Below are positions 17,373 to 25,726 of a stretch of DNA of 50,392 bases, one piece after another; position 1 is the stretch's first letter, and every line of letters starts with the position of its first letter. This DNA comes from JBEBVQ01 sp964636205. Its GTDB lineage: Bacteria > Bacteroidota > Bacteroidia > Chitinophagales > Chitinophagaceae. Below the pieces are notes generated by a model. The model saw only the letters and a program-made list of their open reading frames with translations, searched no databases and was not told the origin of the DNA. The stretch covers positions 1 through 50,392 of the forward strand of contig CAZWPF010000007.1 in assembly GCA_964636205.1 (NCBI GenBank), in the 5' to 3' direction. The position numbers and the translations under genes are program-made.

Positions 17373-17776
17373 TGTATTTCGTCTCTGAAGCTCAGTACTG
17401 AACTCATTGATTTGGGACGGGGCACGGTCAACGCTTGTTTGAACGCATCCGACAAATTATCGGAAACGAAGTGAATATGATTTGAGGGTCGGGAGGAATT
17501 TCTATTTACCAGATAGGTGGTATCCTCAGAGAGAGTGAAAACAACCGGAATCTCTCGTAAACGCAACAGCTCTAATGTTTGATGGTATATTTCTAAGGTC
17601 TCACCGGAAGGTGCCTGAAAGTTGAGAAAGACTATATCAGGATTGGTCTCCTGAACCATTTCAGCAATTAAACTTGGGTCTGTAATATAAACGCGGTAGC
17701 CCTTTTCTTTAAGATAAGCTTGTTCGGCATTAATGTATGCGCGATCATTTCCGATCATCAGGATTCTTATATGCAT
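17348..17776 (-). CDS. Receiver-like protein without phospho-acceptor Asp (pseudo-receiver 1)
   Basis: The 142-residue product has a CheY-like order of strands: IRILMIGNDRAY at the N-terminus, PDIVFLNFQAP at the strand that normally carries the phospho-acceptor, and IPVVFTLSED after it. The acceptor position is N52 instead of Asp, and the acidic pair after strand 1 is GND. No output domain follows, only a short Ser-rich tail. It shares the element YLVNR with the neighbouring gene (YLVKR), so the two look like paralogues. The start is the ATG at 17776; an extension to a TTG at 17797 is less likely. It probably docks with, or titrates, a partner without being phosphorylated (inference). Confidence 0.75.
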   Translation of the reverse strand: MHIRILMIGNDRAYINAEQAYLKEKGYRVYITDPSLIAEMVQETNPDIVFLNFQAPSGETLEIYHQTLELLRLREIPVVFTLSEDTTYLVNRNSSRPSNHIHFVSDNLSDAFKQALTVPRPKSMSSVLSFRDEIHHALSVSA

Positions 17777-17828
17777 ACCTTTCGATTTTAAAACCAATTT
17801 ATCGGTTTTAAAATTGTGCCGCCATCAG

Positions 17829-18194
17829 TCAGTAATGAACCAGATTGCGCAGGACTGATTCCATATTGTCGGCTTTGACCGATCGGTATTCCATCCGGCC
17901 ACCATCTATCTTTCTCTTTACCAGATATATATCTTCATCTGCAAAATGATATACTACAGGCAAATGTTTGAAATGATTGTTGTTGCTGATTTCCTGCATG
18001 ATATGACCGGTAATTGGAGCGCCGGAATAGGTTTTGACAACGATAACCTCCGGCGTGCAATGCTTCAGCGCATCTGCAAATGCTTCCGTGCTATTTACCG
18101 AACAAACTTTAAAACCATTTTCCTCCAAACTCAATGTCGAAGAGTTTAAATCATCGGCATCAATGTCTACCATTAGAATCGCGGGCTTTTCCAT
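17829..18194 (-). CDS. Receiver-like protein without phospho-acceptor Asp (pseudo-receiver 2)
   Basis: The 121-residue protein begins PAILMVDIDADDLN, which keeps the acidic cluster of a receiver. The phospho-acceptor position in EVIVVKTYSG is K54. The segment LPVVYHFADEDIYLVKR parallels IPVVFTLSEDTTYLVNR in the downstream gene. There is no DNA-binding or enzymatic output domain. It is 52 bases upstream of pseudo-receiver 1 on the same strand and probably co-transcribed with it. Loss of the acceptor in both copies, with the fold retained, suggests phosphorylation-independent function. Confidence 0.75.
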   Translation of the reverse strand: MEKPAILMVDIDADDLNSSTLSLEENGFKVCSVNSTEAFADALKHCTPEVIVVKTYSGAPITGHIMQEISNNNHFKHLPVVYHFADEDIYLVKRKIDGGRMEYRSVKADNMESVLRNLVHY

Positions 18195-18526
18195 AATTCC
18201 ATTTCCACTTACTGTTCTATTATATAAAACAAAGTTTGAGCCGTTTACAGGTTTAGAAATGCTATTAACAATTTATTAGCAAACGAGTCCGGCATCAGGG
18301 ATTTGCCTAAAACTGCTATATAATTGAAATGGACCTATTTATCCATTTGTGAGTTTGATTTAACAAATGTGTTTACAGCTACGGTCTTGTTTTTAGTATC
18401 TTTGTTTTCAATTGAGAATAAATAGACTGATCTTTTAATTGACTAATCCACTACAATGACTAAAAATTTAAAAATTGACGGATTGGTTTTGGATTGGTAT
18501 GTTTGTTCTGAAACGATCATTCTTAT
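18195..18526. other. 332-base intergenic region upstream of the CNNM gene
   Basis: AT-rich region between the divergent pseudo-receiver 2 and CNNM genes. It holds a TATCTTTG promoter element at 18397-18404 and a possible 24-codon leader reading frame at 18456-18530. I see no tRNA, repeat or terminator in the remainder. Confidence 0.6.
18397..18404 (+). promoter_or_regulatory. TAnnTTTG promoter element for the CNNM gene
   Basis: TATCTTTG. A TTTA (18372-18375) lies 21 bases upstream as a weak -33. The predicted leader is about 115-120 bases, long for this window. Confidence 0.55.
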
Positions 18527-18530
18527 ATGA
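18456..18530 (+). CDS. Possible 24-codon leader peptide
   Basis: An ATG at 18456 opens a 24-codon frame (MTKNLKIDG... ending ETIILI). Its TGA (18528-18530) overlaps the ATG of the next gene in the sequence ATGA. It lies entirely inside the predicted leader of the CNNM gene. The arrangement is typical of translational coupling, but a frame this short can occur by chance. Confidence 0.3.
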   Translation: MTKNLKIDGLVLDWYVCSETIILI

Positions 18531-19834
18531 TATTCGACATATTGTTGACTCTTTTGCTGGTAGCCCTGAATGGATTTTTTGTTGCTGCTGAATTTGCCAT
18601 TGTAAAAGTCAGGTCTTCACAGATCGAAGTAAAGGCGGTTGTCAACAGACGCCTTTCGGCTGCCGCTAAAAATATAGTTTCAAACCTGGATGCCTATCTT
18701 GCTGCTACACAGTTAGGTATTACCCTTGCGAGTCTTGGTCTGGGTTGGGTTGGTGAGAAAGTGGTAGCCAGTGTTATTAAGGAGACTTTCGATTTGTTTA
18801 ATTTGAATCTGAGTGCAGAGACTGCTTCCAGTATTGCCTTGCCTGCAGCTTTTGCGACAATTACAATCTTGCATATAGTATTCGGAGAGTTGGCACCAAA
18901 ATCGGTTGCGATACGATATCCGACAACCACTACTTTCGCATTAGCCTGGCCGCTCCGGATATTCTATTTTATTTTTCGTCCTTTCATTTGGTTGTTGAAT
19001 GGTTTCGCCAATTTCATGTTGCGCATGGTGGGCATCAAACCCATGCACGGGTCAGAAATCCATACGGAGGAGGAGCTTAAAATGATCATTACGGAGAGTC
19101 AGGAGGGTGGAGCCATTGAGGCGACAGAGCGAGAATTGATTCAAAATGTGTTTGATTTTGACGATCGTAGGGTGTCTGATATTCAGACTTTGCGTAAGAA
19201 TATAACCGCACTGCATTCAGGTTTGAGTGTACAAGAGGCCATTGACATTGCAGTATCTGAAGGATATACACGCTATCCGGTGTATACAGAGACTATCGAT
19301 GATATCAAGGGTATCATTCACACCAAGGATCTGATGAAGCGATACATGGAAGATGGTGGAAATGATGCGACCATTGTGCCTTTGATCAGGAAAGCCTATT
19401 TTATTCCGGGCAGTATGAAGATCAAGGATTTACTTAAAGATTTTCAGAAGAAACATATGCAAATGGCCATTGTTACCAATGAGATCGGGGATGTTGCCGG
19501 TATCGTAACGATGGAAGATATTCTTGAAGAACTTGTCGGGGAGATTCAAGATGAATACGATAACGAAAAGCCTTACGTAGAGCGTGTTGCTGATAACACT
19601 TTCATCGTGGCTGCACACCGTAGTTTGTCGGATATCAATAAGTACCTGCCTTTTCGACTGGAGGAAAGTGAACATTATGATACCTTGTCGGGAATGATTG
19701 CTTACTTGTACCCCAATGAAGTGCGTGAGGGAGATTTGTTGACCATTGCTGAGTATAAGGCAAAGGTGTTGAAGATGTACCGCAATTCCGTTGAAACTTT
19801 GGAAATGAAATTAGTCAATGCAGAAGCTAACTAA
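18527..19834 (+). CDS. CNNM/CBS-domain membrane protein (CorC/HlyC family)
   Basis: The 435-residue protein has an N-terminal CNNM (DUF21) transmembrane domain (about 1-190, starting LLTLLLVALNGFFVAAEFA). Two CBS repeats (about 210-330) include YTRYPVYTETIDDIKGIIH and MAIVTNEIGDVAGIVTMEDI. A C-terminal transporter-associated (CorC_HlyC) domain ends the protein. Family members are linked to magnesium or cobalt efflux and are often labelled hemolysin without good evidence. It is not called GldE, because gldD is 30 kb away and no specific GldE feature was recognised. It overlaps the CAP-domain gene by 17 bases. Confidence 0.9.
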   Translation: MIFDILLTLLLVALNGFFVAAEFAIVKVRSSQIEVKAVVNRRLSAAAKNIVSNLDAYLAATQLGITLASLGLGWVGEKVVASVIKETFDLFNLNLSAETASSIALPAAFATITILHIVFGELAPKSVAIRYPTTTTFALAWPLRIFYFIFRPFIWLLNGFANFMLRMVGIKPMHGSEIHTEEELKMIITESQEGGAIEATERELIQNVFDFDDRRVSDIQTLRKNITALHSGLSVQEAIDIAVSEGYTRYPVYTETIDDIKGIIHTKDLMKRYMEDGGNDATIVPLIRKAYFIPGSMKIKDLLKDFQKKHMQMAIVTNEIGDVAGIVTMEDILEELVGEIQDEYDNEKPYVERVADNTFIVAAHRSLSDINKYLPFRLEESEHYDTLSGMIAYLYPNEVREGDLLTIAEYKAKVLKMYRNSVETLEMKLVNAEAN

Positions 19835-20345
19835 CAGCATCCTGAATATTTGCAAATTTTCCGGCCGACAGTTATCGGTGTTGTTAATTCTATGTCTTGT
19901 AATGGGTGTTTCAACCGCTCAATCCTTCGCTCAAAAGAAGAAGAAAGGTGCAAAGACAGAGACAACAACATCTGAGCACACCATTATCATGAATGAAGTC
20001 AACCGATACCGAGCGAGCTTAGGTTTGCCGTCGCTGGTGATGAACGAGACTATCAGTAATTCGGCATACGAACATAGTTTGAAAATGGCTCAGGGGTCCG
20101 TGCCTTTTGGTCATGCGGGGTTTGATAAACGCATGAAGGCATTGATGAGTCAGATCGCTGCCTCCGGTGCTGCTGAAAATGTAGCCTTTAGTCCAAAAGG
20201 ACCGCATTCAGTGGTACACAATTGGTTGAACAGTGACGGACACAGAGAGAATATTGAGGGAGACTACAATTATGCCGGGGTGGGTATAGCCGTTGCAAAA
20301 AATGGTTACAAGTACTATACCATTATCTTCGTCAAGAAGAAATAG
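19818..20345 (+). CDS. Secreted CAP-domain (SCP/PR-1-like) protein
   Basis: The 175-residue protein has an N-terminal signal peptide (about 1-39, cleavage near SFAQ) and a basic KKKKG patch. The CAP domain shows NEVNRYRASLGLPSL at its start, GHAGF, AENVAF, HNWLNSDGHRENI and the closing YAGVGIAV. Bacterial CAP proteins are extracytoplasmic and mostly of unknown activity. It overlaps the CNNM gene by 17 bases in another frame, so translation is probably coupled. It is convergent with mutS, with only 20 bases between the stops and no visible terminator. Confidence 0.88.
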   Translation: MQKLTNSILNICKFSGRQLSVLLILCLVMGVSTAQSFAQKKKKGAKTETTTSEHTIIMNEVNRYRASLGLPSLVMNETISNSAYEHSLKMAQGSVPFGHAGFDKRMKALMSQIAASGAAENVAFSPKGPHSVVHNWLNSDGHRENIEGDYNYAGVGIAVAKNGYKYYTIIFVKKK

Positions 20346-20365
20346 TTCTACAAAACTACCTTTCC

Positions 20366-22975
20366 CTAGCTTTTATACTGTTTCACTATTTCTTTCAGCT
20401 CATTTAGTTTGAGCAATGCTTCGACCGGTGTGAGCGTATTGACATCCGTAGCAAGAAGAATTTGTTGAATTCTTCTTAGGTCTTCAGCCAATCCATCGAA
20501 AATATTCAACTGATAATTTTGGGTTCGGGTAATCTTTTTAACCTTCTGACCGGTCGATTCGATGTGCGCATGTTTTTCTTCCAGAATACTTAAGACTTCT
20601 TCGGCTCGTTCCAGAAGTTTTGCAGGCATACCTGCCATTCGGGCAACTTGGATACCAAAGCTATGTCGGCTTCCGCCCGGAGTTAATTTCCGAAGGAAAA
20701 TTACTTTATTGCCGGTTTCCTGGTGCGAGATATGATAGTTTTTTACACCAGGCAATTGATTCTCTAATTCGTTGAGCTCATGATAATGTGTTGCGAACAA
20801 GGTCTTAGGCTTGGCCGGGTGGCTGTGCAGATATTCCACGATCGACCAGGCGATGGAAATCCCATCGTAGGTACTGGTGCCTCTCCCGATTTCGTCCAGG
20901 AGTACCAGGCTGCGCTCAGTGATATTATTGATAATTCCGGCGGTTTCGTTCATTTCCACCATGAAAGTACTTTCGCCTCCGCTGAGATTGTCAGATGCAC
21001 CTACCCGGGTAAAAATCTTGTCGGTCAGTCCGACGCTCACATGATCTGCCGGTACAAAACTGCCCATATGTGCCATGAGTGTAATGATGGCCGTTTGGCG
21101 GAGCAGGGCGGATTTACCACTCATATTTGGACCGGTGAGGATGATGATTTGCTGCTGATCTTTGTCGAGCAAGGTATCGTTAGCAACATAGCTTTCACCC
21201 GGAGGTAATTGTTGTTCGATAACCGGATGCCGTCCGTTTTTTATTTCCAAAACAGCGTTGTCCAATATGGCCGGCCGGTGGTAATTATATTGTTTAGCTA
21301 CTACTGCAAAAGACCGAAGACAGTCGAGTTCGGCAATAACCTGTGCATTTTGCTGAATATCTCTGACATAGGGATCGATTTCTTCGAGGAGTTGCTGGAA
21401 TATTTCTTGTTCCAGTCTTAGGATTTTCTCCTCTGCACCAAGGATTTTCTCCTCATATTCTTTTAACTCTGCAGTAATATATCGCTCTGCATTGGTCAGT
21501 GTTTGTTTGCGGATCCAATCCGCCGGGACTTTATCTTTATGGGTATGGGTCACCTCGAGATAATATCCGAATACATTATTGAATGCAATTTTCAGAGAAG
21601 AGATGCCGGTATTAGCGGCTTCTTTTTGTTGGATCTGCATTAGGTAGTCCTTCCCATTCCGGGAAATAGACCGCAGCTTGTCTAATTCTTCGTGATTGCC
21701 TTCTTTGATAATGCCACCTTTAGCAGCAATGGCTGGCGCATCTTCGGTTATGACCGAACTGATTTTTTGTTGAATTTCCTGAAGCGGCTGTATTAGTTGC
21801 GCCGGTTGGAGGAGTCGATCTTCACCGGTTTCGGTGCATAATTTTTTTACTTCTGCCATCAGGGCAATACCTCTTCCCAATTGCAACACATCGCGGGGAC
21901 CTGCTTTTCTGAGAGGGATTCTACCCACCAATCGTTCAATATCGCCCATTTGTTTCAGCGCGCTTCCGAGCCCTTCAGTAAATTCGGTATCTCGAATCAT
22001 CAGTGCTACAAGGTCTTGCCGTAGATTGATCTTCGCAATGTCTGTAAGCGGAAACAACAGCCAACGTTTGAGCATTCTTGCGCCCATCGGCGATTGGGTT
22101 TGATCGATTGCCTGAAGCAGTCCTTTGCTTTGACCATCGCTCGCTCCGATGAGTTCCAGATTACGAATTGTAAATCTGTCCATCCACAAAAATCCATCGG
22201 GGATGATCCTTTGTAGATGAGTGATATGGCCTAGATTTTCGTGGGCGGTATCTTTTAGATAATGCAGTATAACACCCGCCGGTCGGATCGCCTGATGCAT
22301 ATCTTCTACCCCGAAACCTTTTAAAGATTGGGTTGAGAAGTGTTGTATCAACAGGTCGTAAGTATATTGATACTGGAAGATCCATTCATCAAGCGGGTAG
22401 GTATATATTTTCGGATCGATTTGTTCCCGAAAACGTTTCAACTGTGTTTTGGCAATCAGCACTTCTGAGGGCTGAAAGCTTTGTAATAATTTATCGATAT
22501 AATCCTGATTCCCCTCTGCAATCCAAAACTCTCCGGTAGAAATATCTATCAATGCAATGCCGCAGATATTGTCTTCCAGCCATACAGCTGCTAAATAGTT
22601 GTTGGATTTATGTTCGAGTAATTTGTCGCTGATCGCCACACCCGGGGTTACCAACTCGGTAACACCTCTTTTTACGATACCTTTTACTGTTTTGGGATCT
22701 TCCAGCTGATCGCAGATGGCAACGCGGTGCCCTGCTTTCACTAATTTATGTAGATATGTTTCCAGTGCATGATGGGGGAATCCTGCTAGTTCTATACTCG
22801 CGGCTGCACCATTTGCTCGTTTTGTCAGGGTAATGCCCAATACCCTGGCAGCGACCAGGGCGTCTTCTCCAAATGTTTCGTAAAAATCTCCAACACGAAA
22901 TAGTAAGATAGCATCCGGGTATTTAGCTTTAATCTCCGCATGCTGCTTCATGAGGGGTGTTTCGTTCTTCGCCAT
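20366..22975 (-). CDS. mutS: DNA mismatch repair protein MutS
   Basis: Recognises mispaired bases and starts mismatch repair with MutL. The 869-residue product has the mismatch-reading motif GDFYETF near the N-terminus, the connector, lever and clamp domains, Walker A GPNMSGKS (615-622), Walker B LVLLDEIGRGTSTYDG, and a C-terminal helical tail ending in a beta-clamp-distal region. The start is taken at the ATG 22975. A TTG three codons upstream lies inside the TATATTTG promoter box. The box is only six bases from the ATG, implying an almost leaderless transcript. Confidence 0.97.
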   Translation of the reverse strand: MAKNETPLMKQHAEIKAKYPDAILLFRVGDFYETFGEDALVAARVLGITLTKRANGAAASIELAGFPHHALETYLHKLVKAGHRVAICDQLEDPKTVKGIVKRGVTELVTPGVAISDKLLEHKSNNYLAAVWLEDNICGIALIDISTGEFWIAEGNQDYIDKLLQSFQPSEVLIAKTQLKRFREQIDPKIYTYPLDEWIFQYQYTYDLLIQHFSTQSLKGFGVEDMHQAIRPAGVILHYLKDTAHENLGHITHLQRIIPDGFLWMDRFTIRNLELIGASDGQSKGLLQAIDQTQSPMGARMLKRWLLFPLTDIAKINLRQDLVALMIRDTEFTEGLGSALKQMGDIERLVGRIPLRKAGPRDVLQLGRGIALMAEVKKLCTETGEDRLLQPAQLIQPLQEIQQKISSVITEDAPAIAAKGGIIKEGNHEELDKLRSISRNGKDYLMQIQQKEAANTGISSLKIAFNNVFGYYLEVTHTHKDKVPADWIRKQTLTNAERYITAELKEYEEKILGAEEKILRLEQEIFQQLLEEIDPYVRDIQQNAQVIAELDCLRSFAVVAKQYNYHRPAILDNAVLEIKNGRHPVIEQQLPPGESYVANDTLLDKDQQQIIILTGPNMSGKSALLRQTAIITLMAHMGSFVPADHVSVGLTDKIFTRVGASDNLSGGESTFMVEMNETAGIINNITERSLVLLDEIGRGTSTYDGISIAWSIVEYLHSHPAKPKTLFATHYHELNELENQLPGVKNYHISHQETGNKVIFLRKLTPGGSRHSFGIQVARMAGMPAKLLERAEEVLSILEEKHAHIESTGQKVKKITRTQNYQLNIFDGLAEDLRRIQQILLATDVNTLTPVEALLKLNELKEIVKQYKS

Positions 22976-22981
22976 GCTTTG

Positions 22982-22989
22982 CAAATATA
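22982..22989 (-). promoter_or_regulatory. TAnnTTTG promoter element of mutS
   Basis: TATATTTG on the minus strand, with six bases (CAAAGC) between it and the ATG. No clear -33 TTG at about 20 bases upstream. Confidence 0.55.
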
Positions 22990-23039
22990 GCTTCCTCTGT
23001 AGCTTTTATTACTAAGATTTATTCAGATCTGTTGCACTG

Positions 23040-24653
23040 TTATCGTAGCTGAATGAGATAATCGGTTTTAAAAATCGGATTTTGTTTTGGTTTCCATGAA
23101 ATATACTGCCAATCTTCGGTTACCAGGACCGGAACTTTCTTTTTGTCGTTTTCGATAACCAGGGGGATTTTTAGTAGGGGGACTGCATGGGTCACGCGAT
23201 AGAATAGCTTTTCTTCTTTAATAAAGTATTCAAGTTTTGGAATCATTTTGGTGCGAAGGTATTGATCGAATAGGGGTCTGACTTCGGGACCGGTAAATTC
23301 TGCGATAAAGTTTTCCATCTGTTCAGAGCTAACGGTTTGTTGATAGAAATTTTGGTTGATGGCTTGCAATAGTAATCGGAATCGTTCGTCATTATTGATG
23401 TGTTTACGGATCATATGTACTAAAGCTGCCCCTTTATCGTAACGGTCACCGGATCCCGGGTCGTTTATTCCATATTTCCCAATTACAGGCCGGTCGTTTC
23501 GGATATTTCTCCATTCGCCCCTTGTGTATTTATCTGCTGCTTCGTTATCTAACAAGCAGGATACGAATAATGCTTCGGTATAAGTGGTAAATCCTTCATG
23601 GATCCAGTTATCTGCCGGATCAGCGGCAGTAACGCTATTCCCAAACCATTCGTGTCCACTTTCGTGAATGATGATAAAGTCGAAGTGCATTCCTATCCCG
23701 GTTCCGCTCCTGTCGTTACCATTGTATCCCGGCTTGTATTGATTTCCATAGGCTATGGCGCTTTGGTGTTCCATGCCTGCAAATGGCGCTTCTACCAATT
23801 TGTATGCATCGATGTAGAAGGGGTATGGTCCTAACCAATATTCAAAGCATTCCAGCATTTGGGGAACTACTTTGAAATGCGATCGGGCTTTATTGTAATT
23901 GTAACGTAAAGCAAAGAATTGCAGGTCTAGATTGCCGTTGGCGCCATTAAAGTTTTCACGCCAACTGATATAATCGCCCAGGTAGAAACTGATATTATAA
24001 TTGTTGATGGGCGATTTTACTCGCCAATGCCAGTGAAATTTGTCTCCTTTTTTCTCATTTGAGATTAAACGGCCGTTGGAAATAAGGGGGAGGTGACTAT
24101 CTGTGATAAAATACAGATCTACTCCCTTATCCGGTCTGTCACTCTGAGAATCCTTACATGGCCACCAGCTGCTTGCACCCACGCCTTGGCATGCTACTGA
24201 AATCCAGGGATTTCCCATGCTGTCTCTTGTGTAGATCAGGCCGCCATCCCAGGGGGGTGATTTAGCGATGCGGGGTGCTCCGCTATAGTGAATGGTAACG
24301 GTTTGATCGGTTTCTTTTGAAAGTTGATTAAATGGGTGGATCAGCCACCATACATTTCCATCTTTTTCAGGTTTGAGCGGATATTCGCCAACGAATGCGC
24401 TATCTATTTGGAGTGGCGATTGGAGATCGATTTGCATGCTATCGCTCGGAGGGGCTATGATTTTAAAACTGATATGGTTGCTGCCCCGGATAGTATTGTT
24501 GCCTGTATCGATATGAATGGTAAGTTTATAATGGGTTACATCCCACCATGTCCGTCCCGGTCCGTTGCTTCCTCTCAATGTGTCTTGTCGAGACGCAGCA
24601 TCGGCGCTGATTTTGCTGCATATAATGAATAAGAATAGTAAAAGACGAATCAT
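23040..24653 (-). CDS. Secreted M1-family metallopeptidase (aminopeptidase N-like)
   Basis: The 537-residue protein starts with a signal peptide (about 1-20). It has the zinc motif HESGHEW (H330, E331, H334) followed at the correct distance by E353 in NWIHEGF, which gives the full HEXXH-X18-E set. The exopeptidase motif GAMEN appears as GMEHQ, so substrate choice may differ from classical aminopeptidase N. The protein has the N-terminal saddle and catalytic domains but lacks the long C-terminal helical domain; this short form is common in Bacteroidota. It is 64 bases upstream of mutS on the same strand. Confidence 0.9.
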   Translation of the reverse strand: MIRLLLFLFIICSKISADAASRQDTLRGSNGPGRTWWDVTHYKLTIHIDTGNNTIRGSNHISFKIIAPPSDSMQIDLQSPLQIDSAFVGEYPLKPEKDGNVWWLIHPFNQLSKETDQTVTIHYSGAPRIAKSPPWDGGLIYTRDSMGNPWISVACQGVGASSWWPCKDSQSDRPDKGVDLYFITDSHLPLISNGRLISNEKKGDKFHWHWRVKSPINNYNISFYLGDYISWRENFNGANGNLDLQFFALRYNYNKARSHFKVVPQMLECFEYWLGPYPFYIDAYKLVEAPFAGMEHQSAIAYGNQYKPGYNGNDRSGTGIGMHFDFIIIHESGHEWFGNSVTAADPADNWIHEGFTTYTEALFVSCLLDNEAADKYTRGEWRNIRNDRPVIGKYGINDPGSGDRYDKGAALVHMIRKHINNDERFRLLLQAINQNFYQQTVSSEQMENFIAEFTGPEVRPLFDQYLRTKMIPKLEYFIKEEKLFYRVTHAVPLLKIPLVIENDKKKVPVLVTEDWQYISWKPKQNPIFKTDYLIQLR

Positions 24654-24752
24654 TAGACGAATCTAAGACTTCGGGTGGAATTATTCAATGTAAGGGGATT
24701 GTCTATATCCGACAAGAATGGTGCTAATTGGTCGGAATTTAAAAGAAAGGGT

Positions 24753-24761
24753 AAAAAAAAA
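24753..24761 (-). terminator. Terminator tail of the SRP RNA gene
   Basis: Nine T residues on the minus strand directly follow the closing stem CTGGCAAGT/ACTTGCCAG of the SRP RNA. The closing helix plus this tail forms an intrinsic terminator. Confidence 0.8.
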
Positions 24762-24859
24762 CTGGCAAGTTACTTACATCGCGCCGCTACGACCACCTAC
24801 CCTTGCTACATTCCTGTCCTGGGGGATTCAGTAGGAGCTGGCCGTATAAGACTTGCCAG
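24762..24859 (-). ncRNA. ffs: Small signal recognition particle RNA (4.5S-type)
   Basis: The RNA scaffolds Ffh in co-translational targeting of membrane proteins. On the minus strand the ends pair as CTGGCAAGT (24859-24851) with ACTTGCCAG (24770-24762). The apical domain IV reads CAGG-ACA-GGAA-TGT-AGCA: a GGAA tetraloop on a 3-bp stem, flanked by the conserved symmetric and asymmetric loops that bind the Ffh M domain. It is closed by CCTAC/GTAGG. The RNA is about 98 bases plus a T tail. A TAACTTTG promoter lies at 24872-24865, putting transcription start very near 24859. There is no Alu domain. Confidence 0.95.
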
Positions 24860-24864
24860 GGCGG

Positions 24865-24872
24865 CAAAGTTA
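24865..24872 (-). promoter_or_regulatory. TAnnTTTG promoter element of the SRP RNA
   Basis: TAACTTTG on the minus strand, between the stop codon of the methyltransferase gene (24880) and the RNA 5' end. The spacing predicts a start at about 24860. Confidence 0.7.
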
Positions 24873-24879
24873 AGAAACT

Positions 24880-25614
24880 TTATTTGATCTTGAACGCAAC
24901 TTGATAGAAATTATTTACCGCTCCCAACACATCGTATTTGATGTAATAGCTCCTGACGAAGTCGTGCCAAGCTGCAAATTCATGATTAGCTACATTGAAC
25001 TCATCAAATATAATAATGTCGCCTGGTGTGAGATAGGGGGCGAGCATAGTAAGAGCAAATAGCGTGGAGGAATAAAGATCTGCGTCCATATGCAAAATTA
25101 ATCGTCCATCGGCAGGTCGGTCGAAGTTTTTCAAGAAGGAATACATGGTATCTTGAAACAGCCCTTTGATAAAAGTCGCTCTGGAGTCATTAGGTTGTGG
25201 GGTATCATGGCGCATGTCTCCTTTTTTATAAAAATGCCAGTCCTCCGGTAATCCTTCGAATGTATCAAAGCCCCAAAATTTCGAGTCCGGATTCTTATTA
25301 TTCTTCAGCCACCATTTAAAGGAACTGCCGCTGGCAACGCCAAATTCCAGGTAGAAAATCTTATCATTTTCATAGGGGAGGCAGGTGTCGACTATGTGCT
25401 GATACAGGTTATGCCGATTACTATAGGTTCGACGAGGAGTGTAGAAATCGTTAAATGGGATCTTTCTGTGTTTTTGTATCCAGGAGTTTAGTTCTGCGAA
25501 GTTCGAAAGGAACCTGAGCTGTTTTCGGAAGGGGTTGAAGAGATAACCAAACCTCGTAAAAAGTAGGAAGTCTTTTATCGCTGAATTCAATTTAACTAAC
25601 ATCATCTTTTTCAC
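24880..25614 (-). CDS. TylF/MycF-like class I SAM-dependent methyltransferase
   Basis: The 244-residue protein contains the SAM-binding glycine motif YLEFGVASGSSFKWW (about 88-102). It also has GFDTFEGLPEDW, the metal-binding acidic motif HMDADLYSS and IIFDEF, the pattern of the macrocin/mycinamicin O-methyltransferase (TylF) family. Members methylate sugar hydroxyls in natural products or surface glycans; no other glycan genes lie here, so the substrate is unknown. An N-terminal basic stretch precedes the domain. The gene lies between the Kelch type B protein, from which it is separated by a hairpin, and the SRP RNA. Confidence 0.8.
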   Translation of the reverse strand: MKKMMLVKLNSAIKDFLLFTRFGYLFNPFRKQLRFLSNFAELNSWIQKHRKIPFNDFYTPRRTYSNRHNLYQHIVDTCLPYENDKIFYLEFGVASGSSFKWWLKNNKNPDSKFWGFDTFEGLPEDWHFYKKGDMRHDTPQPNDSRATFIKGLFQDTMYSFLKNFDRPADGRLILHMDADLYSSTLFALTMLAPYLTPGDIIIFDEFNVANHEFAAWHDFVRSYYIKYDVLGAVNNFYQVAFKIK

Positions 25615-25679
25615 TATTGGTATACGGCAAAGAAAGTGAAAAAAATATTATTGGATTTTAGGCGATAATTTATATGACA

Positions 25680-25705
25680 AAAGCCGCCCTGTGTGGGGCG
25701 GCTTT
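25680..25705 (-). terminator. Terminator of the type B Kelch gene
   Basis: A GC-rich 10-bp stem AAAGCCGCCC/GGGCGGCTTT (25680-25689 with 25696-25705) has a 6-base loop. On the minus strand it ends in TTTT. It lies 21 bases after the stop of the Kelch gene. Confidence 0.85.
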
Positions 25706-25726
25706 GCTATGATTTAGAAGGGTTTA

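Noticed and set aside
18527..19834. Assignment of the CNNM/CBS protein as GldE
   Set aside because: GldE belongs to this superfamily and gldD is in the window, but the genes are 30 kb apart and no GldE-specific feature was recognised. The general family name is safer.
24654..24752. Possible tRNA or second small RNA next to the SRP RNA
   Set aside because: No cloverleaf, conserved T-loop or promoter box was found in this stretch; it looks like plain spacer.
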